Assembly: GCA_030024065.1 (NCBI GenBank)
Contig: JASEIE010000268.1
Location: forward strand, 1-5,358
Source of the DNA: Thermodesulfobacteriota bacterium
GTDB taxonomy: Bacteria; Desulfobacterota; BSN033; UBA1163
Reading direction: 5' to 3'
DNA: 5,358 nt
Part shown: in pieces, positions 1 through 5,172 of the stretch
Numbering within the stretch: the first letter of the stretch is position 1
How the letters are laid out: every line of letters begins with the position of its first letter
Notes under the pieces: model-generated
What the model saw: the letters and a program-made list of their open reading frames with translations, nothing else
Databases searched by the model: none
What the model was told of the DNA's origin: nothing
Translations under genes and position numbers: made by a program

Positions 1-58
1 CGCCAATAACGATTTTGCTAAAGATTTATGAGGAATAAATAGGAAAGTCACGCTAGGT

Positions 59-616
59 TTGCAATTCTCTGAGTTCGAGGGAAAATGGAGGGAGTACCTG
101 GCCTCCAAGGAACTGAAAACAGTGGACGGGGTGGTCCTTCATCGTTACAAGGTGAAGGAAGGAAGGGTCGATGAGCAGCGGCTCGACATGGAAGAGATCA
201 AATCGTTGGTGGCAAGGAACCGGGCCCACCTGGGTGACAGACTCAAAGAGAGGGGGAGGATCAGTGCAGCTGTCCTTGAATACCGTCGGGCCATGGCCGA
301 GACACGAGATTCTGTGCCCATCATGAACAGGCTCTCTTCTGCTCTTATCGACCTTGGCCGGGATGAAGAGGCCCTTGACATTTTGAAGCGCGTGAAGGAG
401 ATATCACCGGACCATCCGACCCCTTACACGCAACTGGGCCAGATCTATTTGAAGCTGAGAGATTTCAAAAGGGCAAGAGAGGCGTTTGAGGATTCCATCC
501 AGATCAACCCATTTAATCCGGAGGCCCATCAGGGGCTTGCTCAGGCATACGAGATGCTGGGAGAAGAGGCCCTTGCCCTTAAAGAGAGGGAGATCGCGAG
601 GAAACTTGGGCAGTGA
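59..616 (+). CDS. TPR-repeat protein, probably lacking its original N-terminus
   Basis: The frame encodes 185 residues, most of them helical TPR units that normally act as protein-protein interaction scaffolds. About four 34-residue units can be laid out: 56-89, 90-123, 124-157 and a shorter last one at 158-185. They show the usual pattern of small residues and the loop Pro (SPDHP at 116-120, NPFNP at 150-154). Residues 1-55 are not TPR; the stretch FEGKWREYL followed by HRYKVKEGR reads like the inside of a larger protein. The only upstream start is a TTG at 59 with no convincing ribosome binding site, and all three frames of bases 1-58 contain stops. An internal ATG at 188 is the other candidate start. 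I infer a C-terminal part of a longer protein, perhaps a metallopeptidase-TPR fusion, that has lost its 5' end. It lies on the same strand as the moxR operon but about 160 bases away, so co-transcription is uncertain. Confidence 0.75.
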   Translation: MQFSEFEGKWREYLASKELKTVDGVVLHRYKVKEGRVDEQRLDMEEIKSLVARNRAHLGDRLKERGRISAAVLEYRRAMAETRDSVPIMNRLSSALIDLGRDEEALDILKRVKEISPDHPTPYTQLGQIYLKLRDFKRAREAFEDSIQINPFNPEAHQGLAQAYEMLGEEALALKEREIARKLGQ

Positions 617-629
617 GGACATGTCCTCA
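614..629. repeat. 16-bp perfect palindrome over the TPR stop codon
   Basis: TGAGGACATGTCCTCA reads the same on both strands and includes the TGA stop of the TPR gene. In RNA it could form a 6-bp stem with a CATG loop. No T-run follows, so it is not a standard intrinsic terminator. It could be a protein-binding site, a weak RNA hairpin, or chance. Confidence 0.6.
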
Positions 630-691
630 GAATCATTCCAACACAAATAGGGATTAGGAAGGCTGGATGGACAAAAAAACCGAAGTAGATT

Positions 692-752
692 TGTAGCGTC
701 CCCATTTACTGGGGACGGAGAAGAGACGTCGGCAATAAATGCCGACGCTACA
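692..752. repeat. BIME-like element: two inverted GTAG-hairpin (REP) units
   Basis: The element is bounded by a perfect 9-bp inverted repeat, TGTAGCGTC at 692-700 and GACGCTACA at 744-752. The left unit is GTAG (693-696) followed by a hairpin with stem CGTCCCCA/TGGGGACG (697-704/710-717) and loop TTTAC. Read on the minus strand, the right unit is GTAG followed by stem CGTCGGCA/TGCCGACG and loop TTTAT (727-747). A purine-only linker, GAGAAGAGA (718-726), separates them. The two hairpins differ by a CC-to-GG change in one arm matched by GG-to-CC in the other, plus one loop base, so pairing is kept. GTAG followed directly by a palindrome, arranged head to head, is the known layout of REP/BIME sequences moved by RAYT transposases. 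No RAYT gene is in the window. The assignment rests on structure; copy number in the genome is unknown. Confidence 0.75.
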
Positions 753-762
753 GAATTTGGTT

Positions 763-770
763 AAGGGGGA
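763..770 (+). promoter_or_regulatory. Ribosome binding site that sets the moxR start at 775
   Basis: AAGGGGGA lies 4 bases before ATG 775, with the purine-rich AGAG between them. An in-frame ATG at 739 would give 12 more residues, but it lies inside the right hairpin of the repeat element and has no Shine-Dalgarno sequence. The 775 start is therefore preferred. Confidence 0.75.
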
Positions 771-774
771 AGAG

Positions 775-1788
775 ATGGAGGCAGCGAGAGAAAATCATAT
801 ATCTGATGAGGATTTGGCTCAAGTTGAGGAGATGAGCAGGAAGAAGGCTGAGATCACCTCGGAGATAAAGAAGGTGATTGTGGGCCAGGGCAAGGTGATC
901 GAAGAGATTTTGATCGCCCTCTTCTGTCGTGGTCACTGCCTGCTGGTGGGCGTTCCAGGCCTGGCCAAGACTCTGCTCATCTCGACGCTGGCAGGGATCA
1001 TGGAACTGAACTTCAACCGTGTCCAGTTCACCCCTGACCTGATGCCTTCGGATATTACGGGAACGGATATCCTGGAAGAAGAAGTGGGAAGCAAGCAGCG
1101 CTCGTTCCGCTTCATCAAAGGACCTATCTTCACGAACATCCTTTTGGCGGATGAGATTAACCGAACACCTCCCAAGACGCAGGCGGCTTTGCTCCAGGCC
1201 ATGCAGGAGTATAAGGTGACCGCAGGGGGCGTCACCCACTATCTCAACCTCCCCTTCTTTGTTTTAGCTACGCAAAACCCTATTGAACAAGAGGGAACCT
1301 ATCCACTGCCCGAGGCTCAACTTGACAGGTTCATGTTCAACATAGAAATCAACTATCCCACCTTCGACCAAGAGATGGAGATCGTTGCCTCGACCACCTG
1401 CTCCTACCAGCCAGTTCTCGAGAAGGTGATCCGTGCGGACAAGATCCTCGATTTACAGGACTTGGTGAGAAAGGTTCCAGCCTCTTCTCACGTCATCGGT
1501 TATGCGGTGAAGCTGGTACGCTCTTCTCGGCCAAAGGAATCTGAAGCCCTTCCCTTCGTGAAGGAATGGACGGAGTGGGGAGCGGGGCCCAGGGCTTCCC
1601 AGTACCTGATCCTTGCAGCAAAGGCCAGGGCGGTCATGGATAGCAGATACGTGGCTTCCGTGGAGGATGTGAGGGCCGTCGTTCCTTCCATCCTGAGACA
1701 TAGGATCATCACCAATTTTAAGGCGCAGGCGGAGGGGATCACCTCGCTCGATATCATCAACCGCCTTCTTCGAGAGGTGAAGCCTTGA
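775..1788 (+). CDS. MoxR-family AAA+ ATPase
   Basis: This 337-residue protein is a MoxR-type AAA+ ATPase, normal in length for the family. Such proteins are cytoplasmic ring-forming ATPases that act as chaperone-like partners of VWA-domain proteins, helping metal insertion, complex assembly or envelope stress functions. The sequence shows Walker A GVPGLAKT at residues 59-66, Walker B LLADEINR at 123-130 with D126 and E127, sensor 1 ATQNP at 165-169, the LPEAQLDRF segment at 178-186 carrying the arginine-finger region, and a sensor 2-type WGAGPRA at 268-274 in the lid domain. All key residues are present, so it should be active. The ATG at 775 has a good ribosome binding site. The 3' end overlaps the next gene by TTGA, which points to translational coupling. 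I see no clear promoter just upstream; the REP-like element ends 22 bases before the start codon. The family call is firm, but the substrate is unknown. Confidence 0.95.
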   Translation: MEAARENHISDEDLAQVEEMSRKKAEITSEIKKVIVGQGKVIEEILIALFCRGHCLLVGVPGLAKTLLISTLAGIMELNFNRVQFTPDLMPSDITGTDILEEEVGSKQRSFRFIKGPIFTNILLADEINRTPPKTQAALLQAMQEYKVTAGGVTHYLNLPFFVLATQNPIEQEGTYPLPEAQLDRFMFNIEINYPTFDQEMEIVASTTCSYQPVLEKVIRADKILDLQDLVRKVPASSHVIGYAVKLVRSSRPKESEALPFVKEWTEWGAGPRASQYLILAAKARAVMDSRYVASVEDVRAVVPSILRHRIITNFKAQAEGITSLDIINRLLREVKP

Positions 1789-2675
1789 ACTATTTCGATC
1801 CAAAAGTGCTGACGGGATTGAAGAACCTCTATCTGAGAGCTAGGTTTGTCGTCGATGGAGTGATGGTGGGAATCCATCCTTCCCAGGCCAAGGGATTGAG
1901 CTCCGAATTCGAGGAACACCGGGGATATTCCCAGGGGGATGACATTCGCCATATCGACTGGAAGGCCTACGCCAAGTTCGATCGTTACTTCATTAAGGAA
2001 TATCGCGAAGCCACCAATTTGAAAGCTTATATCGCTATGGATTCCAGTTCCTCCATGGGTTATGCCTCGGACGGCTGGAGCAAATTCGATTACGGTTCCA
2101 CCCTTGCCGCGTCCTTGGCCTATCTGATGTTAAAGCAGCAGGACGCCGTGGGTCTGATCACCTTCTCCAACAGGATCGAAAAGATGATCCCTCCGAAGGC
2201 CACTCACGACCATCTCTTTGCCATTTTGAAAGAGCTGGAGGATCGGAGGCCAGAAGGCGAGACCTCCGCGGCTTCAGTGCTCCAGGAGCTCGCCGCCTCT
2301 TTGAAGAGACGGGGCCTCATCATCCTGATCTCAGACCTCCTGGATAAACATGAGGAAGTCGTCAGGGGGTTGAAACAGCTCCGTTCGAGAGGCAGTGACA
2401 TCATGGTATTTCACCTTCTGGACAGGGATGAGCTGCAATTCCCTTTTAAAGAGCCGTCTCTCTTCCAGGATATGGAGGAGGACCTGAAACTTCTTGCAGA
2501 CCCTCATGCCATCCGGTCTGCTTATCTGGACGCGATTCACGCATTGATCGATGCCTACAGAGAAGCCTGTGCCTCGTACCTCATAGATTATTCTCTCTTT
2601 GATACCTCCATCGGCCTGGATCGAGCCTTGGTACGATATCTCACCTGGAGGGAGAAATTTAGGTCCCACCCATGA
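1785..2675 (+). CDS. DUF58 domain protein with VWA-like metal site
   Basis: This 296-residue protein belongs to the DUF58 family, which almost always accompanies moxR. The diagnostic core is at residues 41-59, EF..HR.Y..GDDIRHIDW, followed by KAYAKFDRYFIKEYREATN. A VWA-like fold follows, with a MIDAS motif D86-S-S88-S-S90, a possible MIDAS threonine at T160 (GETSAAS), and ISDLLD at 182-187 closing the metal site. No membrane segment is visible, unlike the longer DUF58 proteins that begin with two helices, so this one should be cytoplasmic or peripheral. The start is a TTG at 1785 that overlaps the moxR stop as TTGA. A strong Shine-Dalgarno sequence, GAGGTGA (1774-1780), lies 4 bases upstream inside the end of moxR. 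It likely partners with the MoxR ATPase and the downstream VWA membrane protein. The biochemical role of DUF58 is not established. Confidence 0.93.
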   Translation: MNYFDPKVLTGLKNLYLRARFVVDGVMVGIHPSQAKGLSSEFEEHRGYSQGDDIRHIDWKAYAKFDRYFIKEYREATNLKAYIAMDSSSSMGYASDGWSKFDYGSTLAASLAYLMLKQQDAVGLITFSNRIEKMIPPKATHDHLFAILKELEDRRPEGETSAASVLQELAASLKRRGLIILISDLLDKHEEVVRGLKQLRSRGSDIMVFHLLDRDELQFPFKEPSLFQDMEEDLKLLADPHAIRSAYLDAIHALIDAYREACASYLIDYSLFDTSIGLDRALVRYLTWREKFRSHP

Positions 2676-4657
2676 GCCTCACATTTCTCAATCCATTGTT
2701 TCTATTTGGACTGGCGGCAGGGATTCTCCCCATCCTCATTCATCGGCTGACGCAGAGGAAAGCCATTCCGCGAAAGTTCTCTGCGGTCCGTCTTCTTCTT
2801 CAATCACAACGGGTGACGGCCAAACCTCAACGGCTAAAGCATCTTCTTCTTCTCGCCCTCAGGATCCTTGCGGTGCTCGGTATCGTCTTTATGATGGCCA
2901 GGCCTGTGCTCACGCGGCCGGGAATCGCCGCCTTCCAAAGTGGTGGGGCGAAGGTCATCATTCTCGACAACTCCCTCAGCATGGGCTTTCGCGAGCAGGG
3001 GGGAGAACGTTACGATCTCGCCAAGAAGGGAGCCAAGGAGGCACTGAAAGGTTTCGAAGGCCAGGTGACCATCATCCCCACGGTGGACGTTCAAACCGGA
3101 CAGACGGCGACCCAGGGGGTCCGATGGATAAAAACGGAGGAGGCGCTGAAAGAATTGGAAACCCTTCCTCTCTCCTTTGGTCGGGGTGACACGGCTTCTG
3201 CCCTGGGCCTGGCCTATCAGCGATTGAAGGATTTGAAAACCTCCAAGCAGATACTGATCCTGAGCGACATGGCCCGCGGAGACTGGGAAGCCCTCGACCT
3301 GAGCAAACTCGGCGTGGTCTCCGATGCGGACGTGATCTTCTTAAGAATAGGCGGTCAGGGCCGGGATCCCAATTTCTGCGTCAAGAGCGTTAGTTTGATC
3401 GAAGGCGAGGCCGTGGTAGGAGCTCCTGCGCGCTTGGAGGTAGTAGTGTCCAATTTCTATGAGAAACCCGGGACCCCCCTCATTCAGCTCTATCTCTCAG
3501 GCACCAAAGTAGATCAGAAATCGATAGACCTTAAAGCTGGAGAGGATGGTAAGGTCTATTTTGAACTCTTTCTGGAGAAACCTGGCTGGATCGATGGCGA
3601 GGTGAGGCTATCCGGAGACGGCTTGTCTTCAGATGACATATTTTACTTCCCTCTCAAGGTCAGAGAAAAAGTAAAAGTCCTCATCGTCGATGGAGACCCC
3701 AGGACTTCCCTGAAGGCCAGTGAAAGCTATTACTTGATCAATGCCCTTCGTCCGGGAGGCTTGGAAAGTTCCCCATTTCTGGTCCGGGTGATCACAGAGG
3801 CCGAGGTGGCTTCCGTCGATCTGCGGCCCTACGATGCGATCTTTCTTCTCAATGCAACCAAGCCCTATCCCTCGAGACTGGCCTCTTTTCTGGAGTTGGG
3901 TAAGCCCGTCTTTATCTTTCTTGGGGACCGAGCCTCTCCTGAGGAATACAATGCCTTTACGCTTCTTCCCTGGAGAATAGGCGAGCCGAGAGACCTGGGT
4001 CAGAAACCGGAGCGAATCGCCCAGATCGATCCTGGTCGCGAAGCTCTCAATTCTCTTTCCAGAGGAAGCGAGAGCCTGAAGAGCGCCTCCTTCCACCGCT
4101 ATTTCAAGATCGAAGGGAGCACAAGAAATCTCCTGACCCTGGGGAACCAGGATCCTTTGCTTGTAGAGGCGGAAATAGGAAAATCCAGGCTCTTCTTGTT
4201 CACCTCCAGTGCTGATCTGGATTGGAACGATCTTCCACTAAAGGCCGCCTATCTTCCTCTAATCCAGGGACTGCTCAAGGAGGCCATAGGCTTGACAGGG
4301 AGCTCTCTTCCGGCAGGCCTTAGAGTTGGAGAACCCTTTAGGGAGCAGGTTCGTCCCGTGCAGATCAGGGGACCCCAGGGAGGGCCGGGCATCTATCTGT
4401 TCTCTCTTCCATTGGGCGATGTGTGGCGAGGAGTGAACCCGCCCTATGAGGAATCAGACCTGGCAAAGATGGCAGAGGGTGAACTTCAAAAAAAGTTTGG
4501 AACCATCGCTGTGAAGGTCATAGAATATCAGGAAGGAACCTTGAAGGATCTTCAGGCGGGAAGAAAAGAACTGTGGCCCTTGCTCCTCGCCTTCCTCATG
4601 GTGGTCCTCGCCGTGGAGATGGGTTTAGCGAATGGAGCGCCCTGGAAAAAATCGTAA
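2672..4657 (+). CDS. BatA-like membrane protein with VWA domain
   Basis: This 661-residue inner-membrane protein begins with a BatA/aerotolerance-type N-terminus: FLNPLFLFGL, a first membrane helix near residues 5-23, the basic HRLTQRKAIPRKFSAVR stretch, and a second helix near 57-76. A VWA domain follows, with MIDAS residues D99, S101 and S103 (DNSLSM), T174 (GDTASAL) and D199 (LILSDMARGDW). Residues about 230-330 look like a beta-sandwich, and about 333-430 like an alpha/beta domain starting KVLIVDGDP, similar in style to the glutamine-amidotransferase-like fold of related large BatA proteins. A C-terminal helix lies at about 635-653 (WPLLLAFLMVVLAVEMGL) with a short basic tail. The ATG overlaps the DUF58 stop as ATGA, giving translational coupling. 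It probably works with the MoxR ATPase at the membrane. It is the last gene before the AT-rich region; related loci often continue with another membrane or amidotransferase-like gene, which is absent here. The domain boundaries in the middle are my estimate. Confidence 0.9.
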   Translation: MSLTFLNPLFLFGLAAGILPILIHRLTQRKAIPRKFSAVRLLLQSQRVTAKPQRLKHLLLLALRILAVLGIVFMMARPVLTRPGIAAFQSGGAKVIILDNSLSMGFREQGGERYDLAKKGAKEALKGFEGQVTIIPTVDVQTGQTATQGVRWIKTEEALKELETLPLSFGRGDTASALGLAYQRLKDLKTSKQILILSDMARGDWEALDLSKLGVVSDADVIFLRIGGQGRDPNFCVKSVSLIEGEAVVGAPARLEVVVSNFYEKPGTPLIQLYLSGTKVDQKSIDLKAGEDGKVYFELFLEKPGWIDGEVRLSGDGLSSDDIFYFPLKVREKVKVLIVDGDPRTSLKASESYYLINALRPGGLESSPFLVRVITEAEVASVDLRPYDAIFLLNATKPYPSRLASFLELGKPVFIFLGDRASPEEYNAFTLLPWRIGEPRDLGQKPERIAQIDPGREALNSLSRGSESLKSASFHRYFKIEGSTRNLLTLGNQDPLLVEAEIGKSRLFLFTSSADLDWNDLPLKAAYLPLIQGLLKEAIGLTGSSLPAGLRVGEPFREQVRPVQIRGPQGGPGIYLFSLPLGDVWRGVNPPYEESDLAKMAEGELQKKFGTIAVKVIEYQEGTLKDLQAGRKELWPLLLAFLMVVLAVEMGLANGAPWKKS

Positions 4658-4696
4658 TTCCCCCTTGTAAAAAGATGTATAATGCAAAATACCATG

Positions 4697-4718
4697 CTCC
4701 TTGTTTCACTTAAAGGAG
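4697..4718 (+). promoter_or_regulatory. Hairpin that would hide a Shine-Dalgarno sequence
   Basis: CTCCTT (4697-4702) is the exact complement of AAGGAG (4713-4718), with a 10-nt loop between. AAGGAG is the Shine-Dalgarno sequence of the short frame starting at 4723, so this 6-bp stem could block its translation. A second, overlapping pairing is ATGCTC (4694-4699) with GAGCAT (4725-4730), across the start codon. Both use the same left arm. The stems are short and may be chance. Confidence 0.3.
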
Positions 4719-4722
4719 ATAC

Positions 4723-4770
4723 ATGAGCATTAAATGCCAATTCAGCAAAAAACAGAAATATTCCATGTAG
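4723..4770 (+). CDS. 15-residue open frame, leader peptide or gene remnant
   Basis: The frame starts ATG AGC and encodes MSIKCQFSKKQKYSM before a TAG stop. It is preceded by AAGGAG at 4 bases' distance, a strong ribosome binding site. The peptide is basic and resembles nothing I can name. It could be a leader peptide, the cut-off start of a gene whose remainder was lost, or an accident of AT-rich DNA. Translation is plausible from the Shine-Dalgarno sequence alone, but no function is claimed. Confidence 0.25.
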   Translation: MSIKCQFSKKQKYSM

Positions 4771-4805
4771 AGCTAACTGATATCCTTACTTTTCGGCCAA
4801 TTTTC

Positions 4806-4840
4806 TGTCGCTTTCTACGTAAAAAGGCGACATTTCTTTT
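4806..4840 (+). terminator. Candidate intrinsic terminator
   Basis: TGTCGC (4806-4811) pairs with GCGACA (4827-4832). The stem extends inward by a T-G pair and two T-A pairs to about 9 bp around a 9-nt loop, and TTTCTTTT (4833-4840) follows directly. This fits an intrinsic terminator on the plus strand. It lies about 150 bases past the VWA gene and could end the moxR operon transcript or that of the short frame at 4723. The opposite strand has no T-run after the stem. Confidence 0.5.
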
Positions 4841-4875
4841 AACAAACAAATTCGTGGGCTTTAGCCGTCGTGTAC

Positions 4876-4890
4876 TAAATTGACAATTTA
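4876..4890. promoter_or_regulatory. 15-bp dyad over the -35 box, candidate operator
   Basis: TAAATTG and CAATTTA are perfect 7-bp inverted arms around a single A, and they fully cover the TTGACA box. A dimeric repressor bound here would block RNA polymerase. The regulator is not identified. AT-rich DNA produces such dyads by chance at some rate. Confidence 0.4.
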
Positions 4891-4909
4891 CCCTGATCAG
4901 GCATAAAAT
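4880..4909 (+). promoter_or_regulatory. Sigma70-like promoter for the short gene at 4968
   Basis: A perfect -35 TTGACA (4880-4885) and a -10 TAAAAT (4904-4909, five of six consensus bases) are separated by 18 bp. Transcription would start near 4916, about 50 bases before the ATG at 4968. The promoter is overlaid by two perfect dyads, listed separately, and is probably regulated. Confidence 0.6.
4892..4901. promoter_or_regulatory. 10-bp palindrome in the promoter spacer
   Basis: CCTGATCAGG is a perfect palindrome lying wholly between the -35 and -10 boxes, one base after the dyad that covers the -35. Its position suits an operator. It is a different sequence from the neighbouring dyad, so two proteins or chance are both possible. 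Confidence 0.35.
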
Positions 4910-4967
4910 TTTTGCAGAAATAGAAAATATAATGTTAGGCAATGAACCAATTGATAAGGAGTAATCA

Positions 4968-5060
4968 ATGAGGGAACCAATCATCGTGCTCAATGTCGGA
5001 TGGATGAAATATTATAACGGATGTTCCAGGCTTAATTTTGTGGAGGTATTTGATAAATAA
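4968..5060 (+). pseudogene. 5' fragment of a gene beginning MREPIIVLNVGWMKYYNG
   Basis: The ATG at 4968 has an excellent ribosome binding site, AAGGAG (4956-4961) with 6-base spacing, and a good promoter upstream, so this looks like the genuine start of a gene. The frame stops after 30 residues. The first 18, with the core LNVGWMKYYNG, resemble from memory the N-terminus of a family of uncharacterised bacterial proteins, some annotated as HNH or restriction-like nucleases. This recall is not a search result. The remaining 12 residues (CSRLNFVEVFDK) do not fit that family as I remember it. The protein therefore appears broken near position 5022, with the insertion sequence just beyond it. It could instead be a true 30-residue peptide. 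Confidence 0.4.
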
Positions 5061-5118
5061 GGGGAATTTCTATTTTTATTCTCAAAAGTGTAGTCATGTA
5101 TATAATGGAATAATTGCT

Positions 5119-5133
5119 TTTTGTTTAACAAAA
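5119..5133. repeat. 7-1-7 dyad upstream of the transposase
   Basis: TTTTGTT and AACAAAA are perfect inverted arms around one T, 40 bases before the transposase start. It may be a transposase or regulator binding site in the left end of the element. Its simple AT-rich makeup also makes chance likely. Confidence 0.3.
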
Positions 5134-5172
5134 CACTTGACAAAACGATTATACTATGATAAAAACGAAGTC

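Larger units (their letters stand above)
4658..4967. other. AT-rich region without a convincing full-length gene
   Basis: About 310 bases between the VWA gene and the next gene start are far richer in A and T than the operon. They contain a TATAAT at 4678-4683 with no -35 at proper distance, a 15-codon open frame with a strong Shine-Dalgarno sequence at 4723, a terminator-like hairpin at 4806-4840, and a good promoter at 4880-4909 with two palindromes. A minus-strand open frame over 4742-4993 has no recognisable protein character and runs antisense to the promoter, so it is not called. Confidence 0.6.

Noticed and set aside
692..752. The repeat as an intrinsic terminator or a CRISPR repeat
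   Set aside because: Neither hairpin is followed by a T-run, and there are only two inverted, non-identical units with no spacers or array.
739..774. Extended moxR start at ATG 739
   Set aside because: This ATG lies in the right hairpin of the repeat element and has no Shine-Dalgarno sequence, whereas ATG 775 has one at good distance.
748..1239. Long minus-strand open frames opposite moxR
   Set aside because: They are antisense shadows of a gene with complete AAA+ motifs and show no family features of their own.
2599..3189. 196-residue plus-strand open frame overlapping the DUF58 and VWA genes
   Set aside because: It is an alternative frame of two well-supported coding sequences. Its protein has a low-complexity, Ser/Gly/Arg/His-rich makeup with no domain and no ribosome binding site.
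4665..4683. TTGTAA and TATAAT as a promoter just after the operon
   Set aside because: The boxes are only 7 bp apart, and no better -35 lies 16-18 bp upstream of the TATAAT.
4742..4993. 83-residue minus-strand open frame
   Set aside because: It is antisense to the promoter and terminator candidates, has no recognisable domain, and its makeup is what AT-rich non-coding DNA gives.
5137..5160. TTGACA (5137-5142) with TATACT (5150-5155) or TATGAT (5155-5160) as the transposase promoter
   Set aside because: The spacers would be 7 and 12 bp, too short for a sigma70 promoter. At 16-18 bp there is only an A-rich run with little -10 character.
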